This document shows, piece after piece, positions 8,251 to 16,303 of a DNA stretch of 64,000 bases. The notes beneath the pieces are model-generated. The model searched no databases. It worked only from the letters and a program-made list of their open reading frames with translations, and was not told the origin of the DNA. Each line of letters begins with the position of its first letter. Within the stretch, counting starts at the first letter, position 1. The translations under genes and the position numbers were made by a program. Origin of the DNA: Streptomyces sp. NBC_01351. GTDB taxonomy: Bacteria; Actinomycetota; Actinomycetes; Streptomycetales; Streptomycetaceae. The stretch covers positions 8,127,501 through 8,191,500 of the forward strand of contig NZ_CP108356.1 in the NCBI RefSeq assembly GCF_036237315.1, written 5' to 3'.

Positions 8251-9480
8251 TCAGTCGTCGATGGCCTGGTAGAGCGTGGTCCAGAAATCGTGGATGAGGC
8301 GGGCGGAGTCCGGGGTGGACATCCCGACCTGGGTGAGCAGGATTCCGGTGAGCTGGTTGGCCGGGTCGGCGTAGGCGGTGGTGCCGGTACCGCCGTCCCA
8401 GCCGAACTGGCCGATGGGCGTGTGGTCGCCACGATGGGTGCGCACCGCCATCCCGAAGCCCCAGCCGCCCTGCTGTGCTTGGCCGACCGTGAGGTGGGCG
8501 ATGTTCCTGTACATGGTGTCCCGGGCAGTTTGCTGCTCGGGCGTGAGGCGGTTGGTGGTCATCAGCTCGACGGCGGGCCGGGACAGGATCCGTTCGCTGC
8601 CGTGCATGCCGTGGTTCAGCAGCATCTGGAAGTAGGAGTGGTAGTCGTCGACGGTGGAGACCAGTCCGCCGCCGGCGCCCTGGAATGCCGGGGGCCGGCT
8701 GGTCCTTCCGCCTTCCGCCTCGTCCCACACGAGGAACTCTCCGGTCTGCGGGTCGGGCCCGTACAGGGGCGGCAGTCGGTCGATCTTTTCGGCGGGCACG
8801 TGGAAGGCGGTGTCCTTCATCCCCAGCGGATCGAGGATGCGTTCGCGCAGGAAAATCTCCAACGGCTGCCCCGTGACCCTGGCTACGAGCACGCCGAGCA
8901 CTTCGCTGCTGAGGTCGTACTGCCACCGCTCGCCGGGCTGGTACGACAGCGGCAGCTCGCCGAGGCGGCGCATCCACTCGTCCGGGTCGGGCGCCGGCCC
9001 GGATGCCACGCTGTAGTCGAGACGCTCGAAGGTCGCGGCCCTAATCGGGGAGTCCATCAGAGCGAAATCCATTCCGAGCCCGAACGTGGAGGTCAGCAGG
9101 TCTCGTACGGTGATCGGCCGCCGGGCCGGCATGGTCTCCTCCAGCGGGCCGTCGGGTCGCTTCAGCACCCTGCGGTCGGCGAGTTCGGGCAGCCACGGGT
9201 CCACCGGCTCGTCAAGGCGCAACCTGCACTCGTCGAGAAGGACCATCGCCGCTGCCGTCGTGACCGGTTTGGACGTGGACGCCATCCGGAAGACCGTGTC
9301 CCGGCGCATCGGCGCGCCACCCTCATGACGCATCGTCCCGATCGCTTCGACGTGCGTCCGGCCGCCGCGGCTTACCAGAGCGACCAGCCCGGGAATCTTC
9401 TTGGACTCGACGTGCCCTGCCAGCACCCCGCGCAGCCTGTGCAGCCCTGCTTCGGAGAAGCCGCTGTTGATTTCACCCAT
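8251..9480 (-). CDS. Serine hydrolase, beta-lactamase class C / esterase type
   Basis: The 409-residue protein has the class C beta-lactamase/DD-peptidase-like fold. The nucleophile motif S68-T-S-K71 lies in RMASTSKPVTTAA, a YDLS stands in the usual YxN position, and a C-terminal GWDGGTG stands in the KTG/HxG position. No signal peptide is seen, so it is probably cytosolic and may act as an esterase or amide hydrolase rather than on cell wall. It is divergent from the MerR regulator at 9673. The 192-bp gap between them holds a MerR-like operator on the hydrolase side, which suggests direct control. The physiological substrate is unknown. Confidence 0.85.
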   Translation of the reverse strand: MGEINSGFSEAGLHRLRGVLAGHVESKKIPGLVALVSRGGRTHVEAIGTMRHEGGAPMRRDTVFRMASTSKPVTTAAAMVLLDECRLRLDEPVDPWLPELADRRVLKRPDGPLEETMPARRPITVRDLLTSTFGLGMDFALMDSPIRAATFERLDYSVASGPAPDPDEWMRRLGELPLSYQPGERWQYDLSSEVLGVLVARVTGQPLEIFLRERILDPLGMKDTAFHVPAEKIDRLPPLYGPDPQTGEFLVWDEAEGGRTSRPPAFQGAGGGLVSTVDDYHSYFQMLLNHGMHGSERILSRPAVELMTTNRLTPEQQTARDTMYRNIAHLTVGQAQQGGWGFGMAVRTHRGDHTPIGQFGWDGGTGTTAYADPANQLTGILLTQVGMSTPDSARLIHDFWTTLYQAIDD

Positions 9481-9535
9481 GATGAATCTCCTTGTCTACC
9501 GGCCCCCTTCGAGGCGGCCATGCGATGAGCGTGCA

Positions 9536-9562
9536 CCCTGACCCAAGGTCAAGGTCAACCTC
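9536..9562 (-). promoter_or_regulatory. Candidate MerR-type operator/promoter of the hydrolase
   Basis: Read on the minus strand, the sequence runs TTGACCTTGACCTTGGGTC. It combines a -35-like TTGACC with overlapping direct and inverted GACC/GGTC half-sites, the layout of MerR-controlled promoters. It lies upstream of the serine hydrolase and between it and the divergent MerR gene. This is inference from pattern and position. Confidence 0.4.
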
Positions 9563-9672
9563 CATCACGGCCGTTCCGGTCTCGACGCAGATGCGGGCTA
9601 CCCTCGCCCCTGTGATCACCCGCAACCCGTGCCTCAATCTGAGCGACCACGATCCGGAGGTGTGCTGAGTCG

Positions 9673-10449
9673 ATGACAAACGGGCTCACGATCGGTCAGG
9701 CAGCGGCGTTCGTCGGCGTCACGATCAAGACCGTGCGGCACTATCACCGGCTCGGCCTGGTGGCCGAGCCGGAACGTGACGGTTCTGGCTACCGGCGTTA
9801 CCTGTCGGCCGACCTCCTCCGGCTGGTCCAGGTCCGAACCATTGCCGCGGCCGGCGTCCCGCTGGCCGAGATCGGTGACCTGCTCGACGCCGATCCCGAG
9901 CGGTTCGCCGCCGCCCTGGACGACGTCCATCGTCGGCTCACCGAACAGATCGAGGATCTGATCGCGCGACGCGACACTCTGCACCGGCTCGCCCATGGCG
10001 ACCGGGCCCTGCTGCCCGACCGGGCCTGCGCGGTCTTGGACCGGCTCGCCGGTCTCGGCTTCAGCCCCGAGTACGTGGCCACTCAACGGGAGGCCCTGGT
10101 GCTGGCCCGGGCGCTGGTCCCGGAGGTCTTCGCCACCTTCCTGAACAGGCTTGAACACGGGCTCGACGATCCCGAGTTCGTCGAGCTGACCAAGCACGGC
10201 TTGAGTGCGGCGTCCTGGGATCCCGACGACCCGCGGATCGAGGAACTGGCCTCCGCGCTGGCCGACAAGCTGCTGGCCGACCGCGCCCTGCTAGCGATGC
10301 CGACCGGATCTCAGAACCGATCCGAGGCCTCCGCCCGGTACGGACTGGTCAACCACCACCGGGAAGCCCAGGCACCCTCCATCGCCCGGTTGAACACGCT
10401 GGTCGAGGCGAACCTGCGCGCCGCCGGCATCGACATCCCACATCAGTGA
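9673..10449 (+). CDS. MerR-family transcriptional regulator
   Basis: The 258-residue protein begins with a MerR winged helix: LTIGQAAAFVGVTIKTVRHYHRLGL (residues ~5-29), then GYRRYLSADLLRLVQVRTI. A dimerisation coiled coil follows (DDVHRRLTEQIEDLIARRDTL, ~80-100). The C-terminal ~150 residues are helical with no cysteine cluster typical of metal sensors, so the ligand is probably organic, or it senses something else. It is divergent from the serine hydrolase. The ATG has a GGAGGTG site about 10 bases upstream. Confidence 0.88.
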   Translation: MTNGLTIGQAAAFVGVTIKTVRHYHRLGLVAEPERDGSGYRRYLSADLLRLVQVRTIAAAGVPLAEIGDLLDADPERFAAALDDVHRRLTEQIEDLIARRDTLHRLAHGDRALLPDRACAVLDRLAGLGFSPEYVATQREALVLARALVPEVFATFLNRLEHGLDDPEFVELTKHGLSAASWDPDDPRIEELASALADKLLADRALLAMPTGSQNRSEASARYGLVNHHREAQAPSIARLNTLVEANLRAAGIDIPHQ

Positions 10450-10486
10450 CGGCCGCCCAGTAGATCCGCCGCGCCCAAGGAATCGA

Positions 10487-11164
10487 ATGACCGACCTCAC
10501 CGCTCTGACCCGCCTCTGCCCGCCGCCTGCCGCACCGCAGCTCCCGATCGACTGGAACGCCGTGGAAGCCGAGCTCGGTATGCGCCTGCCAGAGGACTAC
10601 AAACAGCTCGCCGCCACATACGGGCCAGGGCTCTACAGCGACTACATCAACATCTACCACCCGCGGGCAAACACTCCCTGGGTCAACCTCACCGGACCCA
10701 TGCCCTCACGCATCCGCGGGCATCTCCAGCGCGACTGCGAGCAGGGCACTCACCCCGTTCCATACGATCCTCAGCACTTGTTCGCCATCGGTGTCACCTC
10801 CAACGGCGAATACCTGTTCTGGATCACTGACCCCCAAGACGCCCCCGACAACTGGCGCATCGCCGTCAACGAAGCCCGCGGCCCCCGCTGGCACACCTAC
10901 AAGGGCAGCCTCACCGCTTTCCTCACATCGGTCCTGAGCGGAGAAACGTCCGTCCCGCAGTTCCCCAAGGACCTCCTCGACCCTCCCATCACCTTCGCCC
11001 CCTCCACGGCGCCCGCCATCGACTACCCACAGCCTCCGGCCAGACCCGCAGTCAGCACCGACAGCATCCGAGAATGGGCACGCGCGAACGGCTATCAACT
11101 ACGCCCCCACGGCCGTATCTCCGCTGATGTCCGGGACGCCTGGGAGCGCGCCAACCCGGTCTGA
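10487..11164 (+). CDS. SMI1/KNR4-type protein with Lsr2-like C-terminal domain
   Basis: Residues ~18-150 show the SMI1/KNR4 fold pattern: WNAVEAELGMRLPEDYKQLAATYG at the start, then FAIGVTSNGEYLFWIT. In other bacteria this fold often serves as an immunity protein in polymorphic-toxin systems. Residues ~190-225 (SIREWARANGYQLRPHGRI, then SADVRDAWERAN) match the C-terminal DNA-binding domain of Lsr2, whose core is R-G-R; here the position reads H-G-R. A proline-rich linker joins the two halves. The gene lies 37 bp after the MerR gene and 41 bp before the YwqG paralogue, all on one strand. A fusion of these two domains is unusual, and its role is unknown. Confidence 0.75.
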   Translation: MTDLTALTRLCPPPAAPQLPIDWNAVEAELGMRLPEDYKQLAATYGPGLYSDYINIYHPRANTPWVNLTGPMPSRIRGHLQRDCEQGTHPVPYDPQHLFAIGVTSNGEYLFWITDPQDAPDNWRIAVNEARGPRWHTYKGSLTAFLTSVLSGETSVPQFPKDLLDPPITFAPSTAPAIDYPQPPARPAVSTDSIREWARANGYQLRPHGRISADVRDAWERANPV

Positions 11165-11205
11165 TCGGGTCGTCATACGGGCGACCAGCCGGAACTGAGG
11201 ATCAC

Positions 11206-12294
11206 ATGACCCGTACCACACCGCCCCGCCCGGTCGACGCCGAGGCCCTGTTCCCCGCACTCGCCGACCACCGCCGTACCAGCACCCGCCTCCACCCGCG
11301 CCACGGCGACCCGAAAGCCGACGAGAGCTCGGTGGCCGGCCCGTTCCTGTGGCCCACCGGCGAGCCGTGGCCCGTGTGCACCGCGGATCACCCGAAAGGC
11401 ATCGGGCATCGGCTGTCGGACGTGCGCCTCCAGCGCCGGATCCTCGACGAAGCGTGGCACCGCGATCCCGACTCAGGTCCCACCGAAGCGGAACGCGAGA
11501 TCTTGGACACCCTCCAGCCAGGACCGCACGCCCCACAGATCGGCGACGCGGACCCCATTCCGCTGCTCGCCGCGGCGCAGCTGTTCACCCGCGACATCCC
11601 CGACCTCACCGGGCCGGACGGCTGTGACCTGCTCCAGGTCCTGTGGTGTCCCTTCGAAGCGCACGGTCCGGGCCGGACGATCGACGTCGTGCTGAAGTGG
11701 CGGCGCTCCCAGGACGTCGGTGAGGCCCTCACCGTGATCCCGGAACCCGTCGTGGTGGGCAGGGCCGAATGCGTGCCGAACACATGCGTGTTGCACCCCG
11801 AACAGGTCGTGGAGCACCAGTACGAGGGTCTGCTGGACGAGGACCTCCAGGAAGCCATTGAAGAGTGGGAGGTGGGCAACGACGAGGAAGACGATGACGC
11901 CTTCGACTCCTCCACCCCGTCCAGCTTCGACACGTACGAGGAGTACGAGGCGGCCATGGCCGCCGCGCACGCGGATGAGGAATACGAGGTCACCTACCGG
12001 GGTGACCTGTCCATCGCGCCCGGCTGGAAGGTCGGCGGCTTCGCCTCATGGCACCTCACCGATCCGGCGCACATCGCTTGCGAGGTCTGCGGAACACCCA
12101 TGCCTCCCCTGATCACCGTGGCCGTCAGTGAATGGGACGGAGCCTCGGAGAGCTGGATCCCGCTGGAAGACCGGGACTCCGTACCGGACAGCCGGATCAG
12201 CGACCCGACCGGCGTCTACCTCGGCCGCGGCCTCATGCGCGTCCACACCTGCCCCGCCACCCCTGCACATCCGCACCAGCTCAGTTTCCAGTAG
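11206..12294 (+). CDS. YwqG-like (DUF1963-type) protein, paralogue 2
   Basis: The 362-residue protein is collinear with the product of 2226-3257: MTRTTPPRPVDAEALFPAL, SSVAGPFLWPTGEPWPVC, CDLLQVLWCPFEAHGPGR, GFASWHLTDPAHIACEVCGTP and a C-terminal CPATPAHPHQ. It differs by an inserted acidic segment of about 25 residues (EYEAAMAAAHADEEYE region). A CEVC pair may bind metal together with nearby Cys/His. It starts 41 bp after the SMI1-Lsr2 gene and probably shares its transcript. The two paralogues, about 8 kb apart, show an old duplication. The function is unknown. Confidence 0.75.
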   Translation: MTRTTPPRPVDAEALFPALADHRRTSTRLHPRHGDPKADESSVAGPFLWPTGEPWPVCTADHPKGIGHRLSDVRLQRRILDEAWHRDPDSGPTEAEREILDTLQPGPHAPQIGDADPIPLLAAAQLFTRDIPDLTGPDGCDLLQVLWCPFEAHGPGRTIDVVLKWRRSQDVGEALTVIPEPVVVGRAECVPNTCVLHPEQVVEHQYEGLLDEDLQEAIEEWEVGNDEEDDDAFDSSTPSSFDTYEEYEAAMAAAHADEEYEVTYRGDLSIAPGWKVGGFASWHLTDPAHIACEVCGTPMPPLITVAVSEWDGASESWIPLEDRDSVPDSRISDPTGVYLGRGLMRVHTCPATPAHPHQLSFQ

Positions 12295-12299
12295 ACGGG

Positions 12300-12730
12300 C
12301 GGTCCGACTGTTTCGACTACTGGAAGACGAAGACGAAGACGAAGACGAAGGCGGACGCCGGCAAGCCGCCGGTCCGGAGCGCTCGGGCGGCGCCGGTGCC
12401 GGCCCCGCGAACGCTCCGGCCGCAGGAGAAGCTGCCGCTGTACGAGCAGCTGGGCCGCAGACTGTGGCTCAGCAAGCCCTGGCCGGTCTGCGACGCCGTC
12501 AGGGGTATGAAGTGCCCGAACGACGATGCGGCGAGACACAGAGGCCATGGCAGATTCCCCATGACGAGCGGCTGCGGCTCATCATCAGCGAACGGAACTC
12601 CCGAGCCCAGGAGAAGAAGCGCACCGAGCGGCCGGAGGGGCGTTCGCGGCGATCTCAGGCAAGTTCGCCGTCCCTGCGTGTCACGGACATTGCCTGTCCC
12701 ACCTGCACCAGCCCCGTCAGGATCTGAGGT
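12300..12730 (+). pseudogene. Possible decayed gene of unknown type
   Basis: After the YwqG stop, one frame has high G/C at third positions and reads EKLPLYEQLGRRLWLSKPWP. The coding signal then moves to another frame (DERLRLIISERNSRAQEKKR). Neither frame has a convincing start codon. The apparent frame switch and the hexanucleotide repeat at its start suggest a frameshifted remnant. I do not recognise the family. It could also be chance coding character in GC-rich DNA. Confidence 0.25.
12323..12350. repeat. gaagac hexanucleotide tandem repeat
   Basis: The unit gaagac is repeated about four times, followed by gaag. In two frames it would encode Lys-Thr or Glu-Asp runs. It may be a slippage-prone tract. 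Confidence 0.8.
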
Positions 12731-12987
12731 GTTGGCCACGTCATGCTCGTGAACCGCGCACTGTGGACTGGGGTGCCGGCGTCGACTTTTGCCCGGTGGG
12801 CTATGCTCTGCGGCCATGAATACCGGGACGGCATTGCGCCACACACGGATTGGTGACCCGGCGCTCTTCTGAGCGCCGTACGGGCCGGTGCGGGACCGCT
12901 GTTGGATCGAAGGTCTTGCGCTGCTGCGAGGGCTCCGCCTCCGTCATGTTGATCAGGCTCGACACATCAACCACGACAGGAGAATTC

Positions 12988-13722
12988 ATGCCCACCAAGA
13001 CGCTGCAGATTCCCACCGCGGACGGCCATGCCGACGCCTTCGCCGCCTTCCCCGACCGTGGCGAGCGGCGCCCAGGGGTGCTGATGTACGCGGACGGCTT
13101 CGGCATCCGCCCCGTGCTGCGGGAGATGGCCCGCGAACTCGCTGGGCACGGGTACTACGTGCTCGTCCCCAACCTCTTCTACCGGCACGGCCCGGCACCG
13201 GTGATCGACCTTCCCGAGCACATCGGAGAAGAGGTCCGGCCCGCGCTCATGGCCCAGGTGATGCCCTTGATCGAGGCGCAGACCCCCGAACGTGTCCTGA
13301 GCGACGCCGACGCCTACCTCAGGTTCCTCACCGCCCAGCCCGAGGTCGGGGCCGGACCGGTCGCGGTGACCGGCTACTGCATAGGCGGCCTCCTGGCGAT
13401 GCGCACCGCCGCGGCCCACCCCCGCCAGGTGGCTGCCGTCGCCGCATTTCACGGACCCGTGGGCGCGGACGGGCCGGACACCCTCGCCAAGATCACCGCC
13501 CAGGTCCACTTCGGCCACGCCGAAGGCGACCTGACGCCCGAGGCCCTCGGCGCGCTCAACCGGGCCCTGGACGCCGCCGGTGTCGGCTACACCTCCGAGA
13601 TCTACCCCGGCACCGTCCATGGCTTCACCATGTCCGACACCGATGCTTTCAACCCCGCCGGACTGCAGCGCCACTGGGACCGCCTGCTCCCCCTCCTCGA
13701 CCGCACCCTGGCCAACAGCTGA
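12988..13722 (+). CDS. Dienelactone hydrolase family protein
   Basis: The 244-residue protein is an alpha/beta hydrolase of the dienelactone-hydrolase type. The nucleophile elbow is G-Y-C-I-G-G (VAVTGYCIGGLLAMRTAAA, ~residue 130), with Cys in the nucleophile position as in true dienelactone hydrolases. The acid lies in HFGHAEGDLTPE, and the catalytic His in YPGTVHGFTM (~residue 215). The ATG at 12988 is preferred because an AGGAG site lies 5 bases upstream; the longer frame has no such site. There is no signal peptide, so it is cytosolic. The substrate is unknown, and the gene appears monocistronic. Confidence 0.87.
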   Translation: MPTKTLQIPTADGHADAFAAFPDRGERRPGVLMYADGFGIRPVLREMARELAGHGYYVLVPNLFYRHGPAPVIDLPEHIGEEVRPALMAQVMPLIEAQTPERVLSDADAYLRFLTAQPEVGAGPVAVTGYCIGGLLAMRTAAAHPRQVAAVAAFHGPVGADGPDTLAKITAQVHFGHAEGDLTPEALGALNRALDAAGVGYTSEIYPGTVHGFTMSDTDAFNPAGLQRHWDRLLPLLDRTLANS

Positions 13723-14069
13723 GGCTCCGGCTCGGAAAGCAAACCTGAAGTACCCGGCTACGACCGGCAGACGGCGCGGCGGGCCACACCGATCTCTGCA
13801 TGGCCGCGGCCCGCCTGGCCACCGCACGCTGGATGGCCGACGAGCAGGCTGACTTCGTCCGGGAACCTCCGGCCGGGGCGTCGGAATTGCTCGCCATCTC
13901 TACCGGGGCGAGCGGGACATCCCGGCCGTGACGGCTGTCTCGGTCATTCCAGTCCACGCAGGTCAGCAGCATCTGCGGCGACCAACTTCGCTGATACAGA
14001 GACACCCACGGTGCCGGGTCGGTCCGGAGTGGGCAGGCTGACCAGGCCGCGAGGGAGACAGATCCCGGA

Positions 14070-14290
14070 GTGACGCTGAGACCGCCGATGGAGCCGATGC
14101 CGGCGCTGCGGAGTCGGTGCCGGGCCCCTGGAGTGCTGGGCTCGCCGGCCTTCGAGCAGAAATTCGACGGACACAGGGTCCCGCTGTTCACTCCGGCCGA
14201 GCAGGGCGGCTGGGTACTCCTCCAGACCCGGCGCGGGTCGCTGATCCAGGGCCGGTTCCCCGATCTGGTGGCCCGCCTCAGAACTCCTAA
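14070..14290 (+). pseudogene. ATP-dependent DNA ligase, N-terminal remnant
   Basis: The frame contains AFEQKFDGHRVPLFTP, matching the nucleotidyl-transfer motif (K-x-D-G) of ATP-dependent DNA ligases, and then LLQTRRGSLIQGRFPDLVA. It stops matching after about 75 residues and reads into unrelated sequence. The rest of the adenylation domain and the OB fold are absent. The stretch 13723-14069 before it holds nothing I can support. Confidence 0.7.
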
Positions 14291-14349
14291 CGGAATGACT
14301 CTTTGGGGTCGACGCCTCGTCCCGGGGTGCTGTCGGGCAGCATGGGGCG

Positions 14350-14754
14350 ATGCACTTCGATCAGCCGCTGCCTCGCGAGGTGAAAGCCATCGATTCGGCC
14401 TCGCTGTTCAGGCTGGAGGAGCGGGCGTGTGACCTCAGCCTGAACCAGCGGTTGGACCCAGCGTGGGTGCGAGCGAATGCGGCGCCTGACGGAGCCCACT
14501 ACCTGTGGCCGGCCCTGTGGAACAGCCTGTCCCACCGCCCGGACGTCCCGCGTCAGCTGCGGTGCGAGCTGTTGATCACTCTGCGTGCGGGAGACCGCGT
14601 GATGAGCCTGCTGGACGTGCTTCCCGATGACTTCGCCGCGCTGCCTAGGGTGACCTCACGCGAAGAAGGCATGCAGGTCAGCCAGCTCCTTGACCATGCT
14701 CCCTCGGTCAGGGAATGGCTACTGCGGGAGGACAAGGGCTCGGGTCAGCTGTGA
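14350..14754 (+). CDS. Hypothetical protein, probably truncated by an IS
   Basis: The 134-residue product begins MHFDQPLPREVKAIDSASLF and continues LDPAWVRANAAPDGAHYLWPAL. It then has a helical DVPRQLRCELLITLRAGDRVMSLLDVLPDDF segment. It looks like a genuine cytosolic protein, but I do not recognise the family. The last codons overlap the 3' end of the transposase gene at 14719-15510, so the C-terminus is probably supplied by the IS. The ribosome site is weak. Confidence 0.5.
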   Translation: MHFDQPLPREVKAIDSASLFRLEERACDLSLNQRLDPAWVRANAAPDGAHYLWPALWNSLSHRPDVPRQLRCELLITLRAGDRVMSLLDVLPDDFAALPRVTSREEGMQVSQLLDHAPSVREWLLREDKGSGQL

Positions 14755-15510
14755 CAGGCGTCGCCGGCAGATGAGTGCGCATCCCAGGGTGAGGAAGGCT
14801 TCGTGGATGTCGTCGCGGATCTCCCAGCGGATCCGCAGGCGGCGGAACCAGTGCAGGTGGGCGAAGGCGCGCTCGACAACCCAGCGTTGGGTGCCGAGTC
14901 CGGAGCCGTGTTCGGTGTCGCGTCGCGCGATCAGTGGCTTCACGCCGAGTGCGCGGACGAGGCGGCGGTACTTGTCGTGGTCGTAGCCGCAGTCACCGAG
15001 CACGGTGTCGGGGCGGCGCCGGGGTCGGCCGCGCTTGCCGCGCACGGGCGGCACTGCCTGGAGCAGTGGGATGAGCTGGGTGACGTCGTTGCGGTTGCCG
15101 CCGGTCAGGGTGACGGCGAGCGGGATGCCGGTGGCATCGGTGATCAAGTGGTGCTTGCTGCGGGTCCTGCCCCGGCCAACAGGGCTTCGTCCCGTCTTGG
15201 GGCCCCTTTTGGCGCCCTGATGTGGGAGCCGTCGACCGCCGCCCGGGAGAAGTCCAGGGCGTCCGCGCTGCGGAGCTTGACCAAGAGCGCTTCGTGGAGC
15301 CGGGGCCACACGCCGGGCCTCGGTCCACTCGGCCAGGCGCCGCCAGCACCCGACGTGAAGTCGTGCAGACCCTCGCCCTCGACGCCGCCGAACGTGGCTG
15401 GGACCGCGAAGTCGAGCGACACCGCTGCACCAGCGACCGCATCGACAAGATCCTGGCGGACCTGGGACAAACCCGACCGTTCCGAAGGGAGAGCCGAAAA
15501 CTCCAGTGCA
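14719..15510 (-). pseudogene. IS5-family transposase, two overlapping frames
   Basis: Reading leftwards, the first frame gives LHEALLVKLRSADALDFSRAAVDGSHIRA. A shift near 15220 then leads to KRGPKTGRSPVGRGRTRSKHH, DATGIPLAVTLTGGNRNDV, VLGDCGYDHDKYRRL and RWVVERAFAHLHWFRRLRIRW. Conserved Asp and Glu positions of an IS5-type DDE transposase are present. IS5 subgroups can use programmed frameshifting to join two frames, so it may be functional. The N-terminus looks disrupted (a further frame change near 15400), so I call it a pseudogene. It inserted into the gene at 14350. Confidence 0.7.
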
Positions 15511-15641
15511 TAAACTCTCCCCGGTGGGACTACCGGACCGGTCCTCGTTCATCGACGAGCACCGTGGGCGGCGACAAGAACACATCCGCTCGCACCGGGC
15601 CATAGGCAGCTAGGGTCGAATGCGACCCCCGACATGGGGTG

Positions 15642-16229
15642 TCAGGGGCGGACGGCGGCCACCAGCTCGCCGGTCGTCACCACCCGAGCGAAGCCCCCAC
15701 CGTGCAGCGAGACGGCACTCGCTCGGGCCAGTTCGTCGGCCGTCAGATGCCAGCCATTCGGGCCCGTCAGGTCGAAGGTATGGGTGGCGTCGAGGGCGAC
15801 CAGCACGTCGTAACCGAGGTTGCCGCCCATGCGGGCGGTGGTCTCCACGCACATGTTGGTCTGGATACCGGCCAGTACGACCTGGGTGACGCCCGACGCC
15901 TTGAACCAGCCGTCAAGGTCGGGGGTGCCGTAGAACGCCGAGTTCACCGACTTGGTGACGAACAGCTCCGTCCCGCCGCCCTTGCCGCGCCGCTCCTCGA
16001 CGTAGTCCTTGAAATCGTTTCCCTCATACCCGGTCCGCAGCGGCGAGCCGGGCTCGTTCGAGTCATGCCGTACGAATACGACCGGCCGGTCCGTGTTCTG
16101 CCAGGCCGCGATCAGCGAGGCGATGTTCTCGTCGGCGGCCGGGTTGTTGCGCGGGCCCCAGAACTCCGACTCGTCGAAGCCCTTCTGCACGTCCACCACT
16201 ACCAGCGCCGCGTTCTGCGTGATCTTCAT
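15642..16229 (-). CDS. Isochorismatase-family cysteine hydrolase
   Basis: The ~195-residue protein has the isochorismatase-like fold: ALVVVDVQKGFDES carries the catalytic Asp, KSVNSAFYGTPDL the Lys region, and GIQTNMCVETTARMG the nucleophilic Cys. Family members hydrolyse amides or vinyl ethers (nicotinamidase, isochorismatase, ureido compounds). The substrate here is unknown. The ATG at 16229 is preferred over the in-frame GTG at 16235 because an AGGA site lies at proper distance only for the ATG. It is divergent from the GlxA-type regulator, a pairing often seen in actinomycetes, which suggests that the regulator controls it. Confidence 0.87.
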   Translation of the reverse strand: MKITQNAALVVVDVQKGFDESEFWGPRNNPAADENIASLIAAWQNTDRPVVFVRHDSNEPGSPLRTGYEGNDFKDYVEERRGKGGGTELFVTKSVNSAFYGTPDLDGWFKASGVTQVVLAGIQTNMCVETTARMGGNLGYDVLVALDATHTFDLTGPNGWHLTADELARASAVSLHGGGFARVVTTGELVAAVRP

Positions 16230-16303
16230 GTCCACGATCCTGCCGCCCAGGTGCGGTCTCTCACAGCAGGCAAAAAGACAGCGATCGATGGTTTACTGCC
16301 AGG

